Source of the DNA: Echiichthys vipera
Taxonomy: Eukaryota; Chordata; Actinopteri; Perciformes; Trachinidae
Assembly (NCBI GenBank): GCA_963691815.1
Contig: OY829658.1
Span: 19,946,471 to 20,010,470 of the forward strand
Length of the DNA: 64,000 nucleotides
Direction of reading: 5' to 3'
Positions 25,810-37,900 of this stretch are shown piece by piece (positions within the stretch are counted from its first letter, which is position 1; every line of letters begins with the position of its first letter). The notes beneath the pieces are model-generated. The model had not been told where the DNA came from. It saw only the letters and a list, made by a program, of their open reading frames with translations, and made no database searches. Position numbers and translations under genes: made by a program.

Positions 25810-27020
25810 AAGAACAGAGGAGAAGGAAGGCAGACGCAGTGTCAGAAAGTAAGAAGGGCAAAGGGCAAAAATGCCCCAAGAAATCTTTGAATGCCCTGAA
25901 AAATGTAATCAAGGGGCAAAAATTGCTCCCAAGATTTAAATAGGAAAAACAAATCTATCTACTCGTAAATATATCTACCATTAAGTATTTTTATTTTCTT
26001 GATTCAATTAATTAAATGTCCTTTTACGTCTCTAACATACACTCACACTATGCACTACTAATAGCAATAGTATGCTTTCAATTACCCATGTTACAAGGTG
26101 ATGATTACCGCATTTTAATCTTGGCTCATTGTACATTAAAAAAAAAGTTGTCCCGATTCTTTAGTCAGGGGGAGCAAAGGTTTCCCCCCCAAAATATATT
26201 TTTAATTTCCAACACTAAGCGAATAATACGAGGAGAGAAACGAGCTGAAATGCTATCCACGTTGGCCAGGAAACTTTCTGTGTAGGCTGTTCTTTAGACA
26301 TAACTACTTTTCTGCCAGGAATGAGAACTTTTATTAAGAAAATGCTGATCATCGTAAGTCGCTGCATACTGCTTTCTTTCACAAGGGCAGCCATCACCTA
26401 TGAAAATAGAGGACACTACCCTGTATCTAAAAAGATGGCATGCCATTACAGCAAATAGACATCGACGCTGACATGATTCAATAATGAAAAGCTTTATCTC
26501 ATGGTCATCCTTTAAAATGCACCATAATTGCCGTTAATATATTCATAAATTTTAGATCATAAGCACATTTGACATCATGAAATTACTTTATTTTATACGA
26601 TGTGAGGTATCAATGCGAGGCAGTGAGAACAGAGGAGAAGGAAGGCAGGTCATGGGAGGTCAAGAGAGAAATCAAATGAAAACCTATTCACTTGGGTTGA
26701 GAAGCGTTATCTGTATGCAGTCTTTAGACATGTTTGTGCCAGGAATGAGAACTTTAGTAAGAAAATACTGATAGGAGTCAAAGTATTTGGCCCTGTGCAT
26801 ATTGCTATATTTTCCAGTAATCACCTTGGAAAACAGAGGGTTACACACGATACGAGCATGAATCTAAAGAGACGGCATCCAATTGCGGCAAACAGCCATC
26901 AACGATTAGAGAAAGGAATTACATTTTATGAAAAGCTTTATCTCACGGCCATCCTTTCAAATAAATCATACTTAACATTAACATGTGAATTTCTTTTAAG
27001 CCATTAGCACATTTTATCCA
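25810..27020. repeat. Diverged local tandem duplication, one copy interrupted
   Basis: The phrase 'aacagaggagaaggaaggca' occurs at about 25813 and again at about 26627. The stretches 26285-26575 and 26690-27010 align ('ctttagacat', 'ccaggaatgagaactt', 'gaaaagctttatctca'), with many substitutions. The first copy carries an extra segment of about 380 bases (25835-26210), related to 53545-53850. Confidence 0.75.
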
Positions 27021-28332
27021 TCAACTGCACCACTCTTTGCAGCATGTAAAAGATCTGCAGATAACAGGCTGGCTGGTAGAAAAAGAAAAGGTTATTTACC
27101 ATTTAGCTGTGCCTTCCTCACTGAGTTTCTTTCTCCTCGCCTGCTGACTGCAGCACACTTCTTGAAAAAGCCTTTGGGTCTGGTAAAACAGAGAAATGGG
27201 CCAGAGATGTAAAATGGGCGCCACCACACACACACAACACTACCCTCTGCTGGGATTCAACGGGAATAGTCCACACCCAGCATCATCACATTGAAAAGGC
27301 TCTTTTTTTTAAAAACGAGGGTTAACCATTCAGAACAGGACTGGTCACGATTAAGCAATTGTGCCAACGGATATCGTCACTGGATTGGGATGTAGCAACA
27401 AATCTTTAAGTCACATGACAAATGTTATACTTGGGTTTGATAAATCTCATATTCACAAAGCAAACAGTTCTCTAAATTCCTCCCTAACATTGGCGTTCTC
27501 ATAGTTGAATTCAATGTGTACAGGGATTCATTGGCCCTTCAAACGAACAGAAAAGGTGAGTGCGCAGTGACATATTTTGATTGGCCCCTGTTTGACCTAT
27601 TGTGACTTTTGTTGTCAGTGTTTATTTATGTTTTTAAAAAATTGTGGTTCTTTATATATATATATATATATTGTTTAGCTGTATTTATATGTATTATTTG
27701 CACACTGGTCTTATTTAATCTGTGTTCAATCAATATCCGTTTGGAAATCAAAGCATGAAAAACCAAAAATTAAGTTTTATTTAATGTTGTCTTTTTTATT
27801 AAAAAACAGATTGTTTTATTCAAAATATTTTTGCTAATTGTCTGCTTATTCTTAATCTGAACCTTTTATAAGAAAACTATTTATTAATTGCTTAAACTGC
27901 AGTGTACCTTTTATTGCCTCCTTTGTTGAAAACTGTTTTTATTTCTTAATTATTTCACTTGCTTGTTTTTATTTTTTTTATTATTTATCTAAAATTGATT
28001 TTTCTATCTAGATATTATGTGTTTCTTTCCAATGCTTTTAAACGTTTAATCTAAAACACCTTGAATTACCTTGTTGTTGAAATGTGCTGTACAAATAAAC
28101 GTGCCTTGCCTTGAGATAAAGATTTATAAATAAAAAACACAGAAAAACACAGTTTAACCATAGATTCCGTTAAAAATTTGTGATTAAAATACACATGGAT
28201 AATATTACCGTAAGTATCTGAGTAGCTTTGGTTTAAGGGCAGGCATTTAAACCTACTGATGAGGTAAATTCAGGTTATACGGTATCATCATCCTTCCCAA
28301 CTGAGGGCATCAGCTCCCTCACTCCTCAGCAT
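27021..28332. other. Region upstream of rps19
   Basis: No exon before rps19. An AT microsatellite lies at 27652-27671. An AT-rich retroelement 3' tail ends in 'gtgctgtacaaataaacgtg' followed by 'ccttgccttg', at about 28020-28115. The last 200 bases before the rps19 start form the presumed promoter; I see no TATA box at the expected distance. Confidence 0.5.
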
Positions 28333-28333
28333 C

Positions 28334-28417
28334 CTTTCTCCAACCGCATTACCGTCGGCTGAGCTACATCCTAAAACCCAACCTCTCGGCTTGTTAGTTT
28401 TGTAGGCTGTATGAAAA
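28334..28417 (+). promoter_or_regulatory. rps19 transcription start with 5'TOP tract and untranslated exon 1
   Basis: Vertebrate ribosomal-protein mRNAs begin with C plus a pyrimidine run (5'TOP) that mediates mTOR/LARP1 translational control. 'CTTTCTCC' at 28334-28341 fits, and so would the pyrimidine stretch at 28316-28327. A GTAAGA donor at 28418 would end a short non-coding exon of about 84 bases. That matches the family's usual structure, where exon 2 starts at the ATG. The exact start is inferred. Confidence 0.6.
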
Positions 28418-28522
28418 GTAAGATTTTTCTTTATCACTGTTTATTATGAGCGTTGTGTGTACAGGTAACTGTCAGAGTCGTTATGACTTTAGCGCTAGCT
28501 TGTAGCTAACGTTAGCAAAGAG

Positions 28523-28548
28523 TTCCAACGTTCCAACGGTTCCAACGG
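28523..28548 (+). repeat. Triplicated TTCCAACG motif in rps19 intron 1
   Basis: Three consecutive or near-consecutive copies of 'ttccaacg(g)' lie about 100 bases upstream of the start codon. The role is unknown; it may simply be a short tandem expansion. Confidence 0.7.
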
Positions 28549-28645
28549 ATGCGACAGTTGGTGCATTTTGGCTCCTGTAACCACTTTTATGACCATTTTA
28601 AACTTCATTTTAAGCTCACCTTAGTCTCCAATTTGTCTTTTTTAG

Positions 28646-31600
28646 ATGCCCAGTGTCACAGTGAAAGATGTCAACCAGCAGGAGTTTGTGAGGGCTCTGT
28701 CAGCTTTCCTCAAAAAGTAAGTAACAAGCAGCGCTAACGTTACATGACTGGCTGATATCCACCTGTCAATCACACGGGCTGATGGGCGGGCTCAAACACC
28801 TTCAGAGTGATTTCAACTGTCAATTAAATAAAACAATGCCATTCATGTATACGTATATATAGAAATGATTGCTATTATTATTATCATTATTATCATTATT
28901 ATTATTATTTTTATTATTATTATTATTATAGAGCGACTTGCTGCTGCTCATGGAGGAATTGATGGGGATCTGTAAACCATAAATCATGATATGTCACAGT
29001 TTGGATGCTGAAATAGCTCAATTTGTTTATGTTTTTTAATAACATTAAATACATTTGCAAGATATTATAATATATATTTAATATGAATATATGAGAAATA
29101 AATTGTATTTTGTACTTGGTAAGTCAAGTTAAAAAATATCTAAAATTTGAGTTTGGAAAATAAATAAATAATACTAAAAAAGAAAATAAAAATAATAAAT
29201 GTATGACAGAGGAAGCTATTCATTACAATGAATAAGGGTGAACGGTGGGATTAAATAAGTGTATACTTCCTACTCCTTTTTGGACATTTCAAAAAATATA
29301 AATTAAAAATCAAATATTTATTATTCATGTATCTCTATGGTTTTTATTAAATTATTATTTTCTGTATGACCTTTTCTGGTTTCTTTTTTACATGTTTGAG
29401 ATAAAAACTTTAAATAAATAAGTAAAAGCGTAAACTCGTCATGATATGAATAAACAAACTAAGCTCTGCCCTGTTTTGAAAATGTTGTACTAATTGTTTT
29501 CATCCTCTTTGATGTAGACGACTACACCTCAGATTCACATATGATGATTGTTAAAACATTTTGTATTAAGTATTATAATGGTCTTGTCTCCTTTTTTTGT
29601 TTATAGATAAGATTTCAGTGTCACAGCAGCAGAAGTACAAGAACAAATGCATAGTATAGAGACATCATATCTGCTTTAAATGAAGCATTTTACACCAACA
29701 TAAATAGTTACTATAAGTTAATTGAACTAAAATACAACACAAACAGTGAGGAGACAAGGAATCCGCAGTTAAAGATATACAAAGATTGCATTTGATGTTA
29801 TGGAATTGAATCACGTGTACAGTATCTCTGGTCTGCAGATATGACAGTGATATGATTAAAGAAACAAAGGTGGGTGAAATGATCATACGCGGGCTACAGT
29901 ATACAGTATATGTGTGAAATCACAGTAACAGCTTCAGAGTCAGCAGGGATACTGCATCAGAACTGAAACTCGGCACTGCAGTTTCCGTCAGAGTCCCCTC
30001 AATGTCACGGACATCCAGAATATGTGAGGAGGACCTGGCTGCAGACGTCCATCACCATGTTCATCCGATTACAGGATAAAGACTATGTGAGAGGAGGAAG
30101 AAGACAAACAACGCAGTGGTGGGGTCTGCCAGAACTTTAACAAGAACTGAATGCATTTGGACACGTCTGCCCTCAAGTAGAGTGACATACCAAGTTCAAC
30201 TTTGAGTAACTGGGAAGCACGGTGTCTGGTGGTTTGGCACTGTCGCCTCACAGCAAGAGGGTTCCTGGTTCGAATCCTGTCTGGGGCCCTTCTGTGTGGA
30301 GTTTGCATGTTCTCCCCGTGTCTGTGTGGGTTTTCTCCGGGTTCTCCGGCTTCCTCCCAAAGACATGCAGGTGCTAGGTTTATTGGTGAGTCTAAATTGC
30401 CCGTAGGTGTGAATGTGAGTGTGAATGGTTGTCTGTCTCTGTTTATCTCTATGTCCCTGTGATAGACTGGCGTCCTGTCCAGGGTGGACATCGCCTCACG
30501 CCCGCTGTCAGCTGGGATCAGCTCCAGCCTCCCGCAACCCTGATAGGGACAAGCGGTTGAAGATGAATGAATGAAACTTTAAATAACTGAAACCAGGTTT
30601 TACAGCTGCCATTCTGTCGCTATGTTCATGTCTGAGATTCAACCTCTTTGATGCTTTCGTCTGGAGTCAACGAAGGCTCAAGTCTTAGCAGCTATTCGTT
30701 AGCTACAGCTAATGCACTGTAACATTGTGGGTAACGATTTTGAGTTGTTCTTTTATCGGGGGTTGTAGCGCGAAAACGTCTCTCAACCAGCCCCTTATAC
30801 AACAAACAGTGTGATTCAGTAATGCATGTTACAGTAATTGTACAAAGTATTTGGCCTTGTGTTAATTAATGCTCCGTGTTTCCCAGGCGACAGAGTCCTG
30901 GAGACCTGCTCGGGCTTGAGCCAGTTTGAAGCGGTAAAAGCCATGCTGATTTGTTAAAATGATGTGAGGCAGCATACGTTTCTTCACTCCATAGATAATG
31001 AAGAGAGACTCATAAAAGTAGCCAGGAGAACATGTATGGACCTAAGCTAGGATAAGCTTTACATTGGTACTATAATAATTTACAAGACGGCTTACTGAGA
31101 TATGATGTCATCATGTGACCTATTGACGTGCAGGGTCAGAGGGACGTCTTGCAGAGGTGATTGATTATGGTACGATTACACTATACAGCCAAAAGTGAGT
31201 AGACTTTCCTGGACACAAACTTAGTGTACCATGTGTTTCTGGATTTACATGTTCAACTGTCAAAGATGAGTTGAAGTTCACGTGTCCGTATACTCGGACA
31301 TGTGAAGTGTATGTTTAGCTTCAGTCTGGTAAACAAGTTGAGCTTGACAGTAAAACCAATTCTTTCTCTATCACAATCTGTTTCACTACGTTTATTTATT
31401 TTTAATTTAATTTACATTTTATGGTTTAACATAACATAGCATAACACAAGACTTACACATAAAACAATACAAACACAACAATAACAATAACAGTACATGC
31501 GTCAGGGGAGCACAAATCAATTACATTTCAGAAAGGTATTCATTTATTTCTTGATGAGTATTAAATCAAAGTTTCATTCTTCTCAAGGAAGGAAGGGGGA

Positions 31601-34479
31601 GAAGGGAAATACAGAGCCTAATGCTTTTTTTTTGTTACTCTGTGTTTATGATAGTGTGTGGTAACACGGTAACATCACAAATTGGACAAAGTGGAATATT
31701 AATGTGGTGACGATGTCTCACACGGCAACCTCAAACTCAGGTTATACAAACTTTCCATCTGTTACGATTAGTCGGGTACAAAATCAAGACTCAGATTAGT
31801 TTGTTTTTTGTGTAAAATAGAGATTTAAAATAAACCAAAGATGATACATTGCATCTATTGTCCTTCTGCTGCTGTGACATGTTTTATCTTATAATACAGA
31901 TCAATCACACCCTCTTTAAATAAGAATTAGGCCTCTGGGTAAATGATGTTTTTAACTTAATGCAACTTAGGCAGGCCAATTTTAAATATATACAAAGGCA
32001 GTAAGTAACAAATGTACTTTTACTCTCTTATTGTGCTCAAGTATACGTTTTAGAGAATTAAAAGAAACAATTAAATAAGTAATAATTCAATTTTAATTGG
32101 AACTTAATAACAATAAATACATTTTAATTACCTCATATCAATGTATTCACTTTGTGATATCATTTACTCCACTACTCTACGTTCTTCAGGAAAACATTGA
32201 CATAAATATTGACATTTATCTGACAGCTGTTAGTAGTTTGTTTCTCAAATATATACATGTTGTAAGAGCTTAAACAAGAAGAACATTGTACACAGTTGTT
32301 TCTCCATCACTTTGAAACAAATTTCTTTCCCTGCTGTGGTGAAGACAGGTCGTGCAATACTGAACAATAATTTAAAGCAACCAGTGGTCACAATGAGCAT
32401 AGAGGTTTGTCCATGCAACGTCTTAAACAAATCTGGGTGTCTTCAACGTGGTGATCCACAAAAAGGACTGAAAGAGGAACTACACACCACTGTTTTTTGT
32501 GTGCTGTACATATAATCACATGGACTTTTGTTGGCATATGATGATAATACATGTGACGCTCCCATAATATATAACAATACACAATAGTATAAGTATTGTG
32601 TGTAAAAACTGCCTTTTCTGCTCCAAGTTACCTTGCATTTGCCATATTCTTCTGCCTGTCACTTGTGTTGCCAAGTATAAAATGCAGAGCACCGGCTGAC
32701 GTGACCAAGGGCATGGTTTGTGCCTCTCGGACATAACTTCTCAGAAAGCTAGCAAGCCATCACAAGCTCTGGCAGGGAGACGACGTCGTACATGAACAAG
32801 ATTTATTCCTCTGCAGTGGCAGTTAACACAACACGCTGTTAACTGTGCGTTCTGTTACTGACGTTCCCCCACTGACACACTGGGAGAGCAGCCACAACAC
32901 ACGGGCCCACACAGTCATAAACACAAACTACATAATGTGTTGAACGAAATCTAATTTTCCTGCTTTTACATTGTTTGAGAAAACGGTCCAGGCAGTTGAT
33001 TCATCATATTTAACATATAATTGATTTTCAGGTCTGGCAAACTTAAAGTCCCAGAATGGGTTGACACTGTGAAGCTTGCCAGGCACAAGGAGCTGGCTCC
33101 CTGCGATGACAACTGGTTTTACACCAGAGCAGGTCGGTTACACTGCAACTGTTTCCCATGCGTCAATTCATCTGCAACGATTAGCAGATGAATTGATTAT
33201 TCTTGATACGTAATTTACCAAATATAAATGCAAAAATATAAATTCCATCATCTCTAATTTTAAGATTTGCATCTTTTCTTTATTTCAGACCATCTGTTGT
33301 TCAGACACAAAAAGCAATTGGACAACATCACGTGTCTTCCTTCATTTTACAGACTAAACATTTAACCGAACAAATTATTGCTTTATTAATATACATTGAG
33401 AATAAACATCAGTTGCAGCCTTAGCTAAGTAAAGTGAAATGTTTTTCAGTGTTTCTTATGTGTCAATAATAATAAAGGATATTTTATGCACCATACCAAT
33501 GGATCTCAAACCTTAACACGTCGGAGACCTCATGTAGATTTCTTTTTTAAAAGCTTGGTCCCAGTGAAGACACTTGTGTTGTTTTGATCAGTCCTATCAT
33601 GAGTAGATTTTGTATGTGCCCAATCTCAAAGCTGCAGTGTATAAAATCTACTACGACAAGTTGGCCTCACAATAGCATACGAGTCTGCAGAGGAAAATAT
33701 CACACATTTGATTAGTTGGAATGTTTGATTTCATGTCTTTTGGGTATTTCAGATGCTAAAACAAGGATATATTGCAACCTACACTGTATACTGTACTGTT
33801 TGCACATCTCTCCAGCATCCACAGCTCGTCACCTGTACCTGCGAGGAGGGGTCGGTGTGGGCTCCATGATTAAGATCTACGGAGGGCGTCAGAGGAACGG
33901 TGTATGCCCCGCCCACTTCAGCGTGGGCTCCAGAAACGTGGCAAGGAAGGTCCTCCAGGCTCTGGAGGGCCTCAAGATGGTGGAGAAGGACCCAAATGGG
34001 TGAGAAAGAGAGAGAGAGGAAAGCTTTGTTTAAGATGGTTGATTTGAATAAGTGATTGTTATTTTAACATCTGCTTACAGTGGACGGAGACTTACCTCTC
34101 AGGGCCAGAGAGATCTGGATAGGATTGCTGGTCAGGTGGGTTGTTCAACTTTATTAGTTGCAGTACATATAAGCCAATAGGAACCGCAGCTTGCAATGAG
34201 TGCATTCAAACACAAGACGGACAAGCTAGTTATGACTGCCCAACATGTTACTAAGACACTGGGTTTTTTATGCTGATGTATGCTGTAATACTTGTATTTA
34301 CCAATAAGTTAAATTGTTTATTCTCATGCCACTCATAAATAATCTTTATGATAAGTGCACATGCCTCCCTGTTTGATATGACTGCATGGCTCTCCTCTCT
34401 TTTCTCTCTGTCTTTTCCTTTGTATGTTTAGGTCGCCTCAGCAAACAAGAAACAGCGAAGTTTACAAAGCGCCATCTGA
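28646..34479 (+). CDS. rps19: 40S ribosomal protein S19 (eS19)
   Basis: eS19 is a component of the small ribosomal subunit head, needed for 18S rRNA 3'-end maturation. Loss-of-function of the human gene causes Diamond-Blackfan anaemia. Coding exons: 28646-28716, 33032-33132, 33816-33999, 34081-34135, 34432-34479, giving 152 residues. All introns are GT-AG and phases agree. The acceptor AG directly precedes the ATG, as in other vertebrate RPS19 genes. The protein opens MPSVTVKDVNQQEFVRAL and retains the conserved VPEWVDTVKLA, WFYTRAASTARHLYLRGG and QRDLDRIAGQV segments. Trp52, Arg56 and Arg62, sites hit in human disease, are present. The C-terminus reads ANKKQRSLQSAI, about seven residues longer than the human form, which ends ANKKH. 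Intron 2 is 4.3 kb, large for a ribosomal-protein gene, and contains a V-SINE. Identity is very secure. Confidence 0.98.
28872..28930. repeat. (ATT)n microsatellite in rps19 intron 2
   Basis: TTA/ATT trinucleotides with two TCA interruptions. Confidence 0.9.
28931..30210. other. rps19 intron 2, AT-rich part
   Basis: No exon seen. AT-rich, with a stretch at 29240-29430 resembling a fish LINE 3' end ('tatacttcctactccttttt' then an AT-rich tail). The open frames here are short and compositional. Confidence 0.4.
30212..30576 (+). mobile_element. V-SINE retrotransposon in rps19 intron 2
   Basis: A tRNA-like head ('ggtggtttggcactgtcgcc', with a B-box 'ggttcgaatcc') is followed by the vertebrate-conserved central core ('gagtttgcatgttctcccc', 'gtgggttttctccgggttct') and an L2-type tail ('gacaagcggttgaagatgaa') ending in GAAT repeats. 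This order, tRNA head, V-core and LINE tail, defines V-SINEs. The full element is about 365 bp in sense orientation with the gene. Non-coding. Confidence 0.88.
30577..33031. other. rps19 intron 2, distal part
   Basis: No exon, snoRNA box C/D or H/ACA signature that I can support. Mostly AT-rich unique DNA with a possible degenerate transposon at 31190-31260. Confidence 0.4.
33165..33426 (-). mobile_element. MITE copy in rps19 intron 3
   Basis: On the - strand it begins 'ctaaggctgcaactgatgtt', the usual end of the ATTAATCGATTA fish MITE family. The other end is 'atctgcaacgattagcagat'. About 260 bp, internally deleted, non-coding. Confidence 0.65.
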
Positions 34480-34847
34480 GGAATGCATGCAAAGAATCCA
34501 GATGAGTGAAATGCAGTAAAACCTTACTGCTTATTTACTCAAGTTTGCTTGTCTCCCATATCACTCCAGTGCCCACAGTAAGTATAGAAGAGGTCATAGA
34601 GATGCATGTGTCTATAGTGCAAAAGTACAAATCAAATATTATAGCCTACATGGATGTTTTGCAAAAGTTTGTTCGAAATTCATGATGAGTTTCAAGACAG
34701 CAGTGGCCTTGTGACAGCACAGAAGGGATAGAGAATCACTGAGAATACAGTATTACCAAGCAAGAGCATGTTAATATTGTCTTGACAATAACTGTGAAAC
34801 TCAATGTAGAAACACAAAACAAATTCAATGAATGCTACTCCAAAGTA

Positions 34848-34853
34848 TTTATT
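34848..34853 (-). terminator. Likely poly(A) signal of the trypsin gene
   Basis: AATAAA on the - strand, 85 bases after the trypsin stop codon. This fits the short 3' UTR typical of pancreatic trypsinogens. Confidence 0.6.
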
Positions 34854-34894
34854 CATTTGGATGTTAATGAAACAATAATACATCAGGTGTTTCA

Positions 34895-34900
34895 AATAAA
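34895..34900 (+). terminator. Candidate poly(A) signal of rps19
   Basis: AATAAA on the + strand, 416 bases after the rps19 stop and only 38 bases before the convergent trypsin stop codon. RPS19 3' UTRs are usually short, so a nearer variant signal ('agtaaa' at about 34516) may be used instead. Confidence 0.4.
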
Positions 34901-34937
34901 CTGAATATGCACACTGAGTATGGGTGACTGTGTGAGT

Positions 34938-37900
34938 TTAGTTGTTGCGCATGGTGTTGCTGATCCAGCTGTTGTAGCGGCACACACGGGCGTAGACGCT
35001 GGGGTGTCCCTTCATGGCGCAGTCATAACCCCAGGACACGACTCCCTGCAGTTGACCGTTACACACCAGAGGACCACCAGAGTCTCCCTGCAACACAAGC
35101 AGAAGAAGAAGAAGAACAGAACGTTCCTGTAAGCGGTCGTAGCAAATGCATTGGGCTTTCTGTCGTCATGGTGAGCACTGTAACCCAAGATTAGAACAAT
35201 AGCCACAGTTTGTATTAAAGAGTAACTTAACACCAGTGGTTGCTGCCCTTTGTGGTTTCACGTTTCAAACCTGTTTCACCTTTGGGTTTGGTCAAAAGAA
35301 TGTAAAAATATATGGGCCATTTAGAGGTTTTGCTTCAGCCCTGGATCTATGTTTAACAACTCAAAATGTGTAAAGGTCAATCTGAAGGCATTACATTTAT
35401 TATTTGCTAAAACAGTGCTGAAAGCATGAGAACAGTTAATGTAGCACTGCATGTGTCTTACCAAAACTATCTTAAATAAAGAAACATAACATCTGAAAAT
35501 AAAAAAGGACTGAAAGGTGATATTGACTGCCCTAGTTGTACTTACAATATGACAAGAAACACAAACTAAAACAAAAAACGGAATAAGAGAACTACGTTTT
35601 GCTCTTCTTCTGGCCTTCAGGACTCTCAGATGATGCTACTGCTGAGCATGTGACTTGTGTTTTAGAGGGAGGAATGTGTCAGGGTAGGACACTTGACTTG
35701 TCTTAAATACATACTTTTTCATGTATATTAAACATGCAATGTCCTGGGGATGGAAAAGGTGGTGATTCAGTGGAATGGCCCATATATTAATATATATACA
35801 GTATGTGTGTGTTATCATAAAACCACTATGTTAACAGCTACGTAAGGAATAATGTTATTAGAACCCACACACTTTGAGTTTAATTCACAATTATGACCTG
35901 TCTGCTCTACACTATCTTCTTCATTACAAGGCTACTTACTAAAGAGATTATTTTGGCAAGAAATGAATGATTAAAAATGGTTTTATCGGGGTGGCTGAGT
36001 GGTTAGAGCAGTCGCCATGGAAAGAGGCTGAAGGTCTTGGAGGCAGCGGCCTCGGGTTCGACTCTGACCTGCGGCCTTTTGCTGCATGTCTCCCCCTTTC
36101 TCTTTCACCCCATTTCCTGTTTGTCCTACAAAACAAAGGCCTGGAAAACGGCCAAGAAGTAATCTTTAAAAAATATATAAATATTTTATTGATCAGAACT
36201 GTGCCCATAAAAATGGCCTCTTATTCATATCAGCGTCTGTTATTCAGAATTAACAGACTGTAGAATGTCATAATTGAGCATCATGATTGATTATTAAACC
36301 CAGCCATGCAATAATTGCTATATATTGCTATGTATAACTGGTGCTGCTCAGAATCGTCTTGTCTCTAATCTTTCCCTCTAAGCTACATTAAAATCTCATT
36401 GATCATATAACATTAAAGACAAAAGGAATCCTGTTCCACGGGTTGAAGTGTCTCTTGCAACACTGTTTCATCATCTCCCTGCAGTCAGTGATACAGACAC
36501 AGCAGTCGCAGTGGTGTGATCAAACAGAGGGCACACTGAGACTGTATCTCTCTTTTTTGAATTAAGTGATTGTAGAGTGGGTATATGCATCATTTGCACT
36601 GAAGGAGGAAGTGAATTCAATGCTGTACTGCTGGAAGAGATGCACACTCATGCACCACCTGACTCCCTGTGTGTTCACTTTGGTTTAGTCCAACTCACTT
36701 GGCAGCTGCTGGCACCTCCCTGCATGAAACCGGAGCAAAGCATGTTGTCTGTGAAGAGGTGGGGGTAGGCGTTCCTGCAGATCCTGTCATCGATGATGGG
36801 CTGCCTCAGACACTGCAGCCTGTCAGGGAAGTTGTCTGGAGCGGGAAGGCAAGTCTCATTACTTACTGCATCTACCATCATGTGAATACTGCATTTATCT
36901 GAATAACATGGAGATTATGTGGTATCAACCAGTGGTGGAAAGTAACTTAATACATTTTCATCTTCATTTGCATTTCATTTACAATTCTGAGGTACTTGTA
37001 CTTTACTTGAGTGATTGGATTTTAATCTAATTTATACTTCTACTCCACTACATTTTTTTTTTTGACATCAGTTACTATTTAATTTACAGATTCAGATTAT
37101 TAATACAAAATATTGTCAACAAATTAAATAATATATATTGTTATAAATTAAGCTACAAAGCAGGAAATAAAACAAGCATTAAAGTGATATTCACATTAAT
37201 TATAATGTACTAATATAATATTCTGAAATGGGCCATTCTGCATTATGAGAACTTTTACTTTTTGTATTTTAAGTACATTTTGATGCTGATACTTTTTCTA
37301 CTTTTACTTCAGTAATATTTTGAATGCAGGACTTTTACTTGTAACAGTATTTCTACAGTGTGGTATTACTACTTTTACTTAAATAAAAGTTTAGAGTTAA
37401 GAGTACTTCTTCCACCACTTGTATCAAGTAGATTATGAGTTGTGATAAGTTGATTCATCATTCATTTGTTCATGGAGAATTAAGCGATTCCCATTTAACG
37501 TATTAATCAGTAAAGATTGGTGCTTTCCTCTGTTTCATATCACTGTTAACTGAACACATTTCGGTTTGAACGATATGAAAGAAGCAATATAAATATGTCA
37601 TGTCACATTTTATGGATTGAACAAGCGATTCAACTGAAAAAATGATTGTCACTAGTCAATAAACAAAATAAATGGCTGCATCTTAAACTAAATGATGAGC
37701 TCTAGAGCTGCATGATTGCAAAACATAGAGTATCCTGGGTCTCCTTTGCACTATGCATTCAGTTTTTCTGTGTTAAAGGGTTACTAACTTTTTAGTACTG
37801 GACTACCATAAAGTTTGGGGTCTTGGAATAAGTTTTCTCTCTTCCTGACTCAACTTACTTCCATTGGCGGAGGTGTTGCCCCATCCGGACACCAGGCAGT

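Noticed and set aside
34136..34431. Possible snoRNA in rps19 intron 5 ('ctgatgtatg' resembles box C)
   Set aside because: No matching terminal stem or box D at a suitable distance could be found.
35988..36075. Possible tRNA-Leu/Ser gene with A and B boxes
   Set aside because: No closing acceptor stem; the sequence continues into a SINE body with an A-rich tail.
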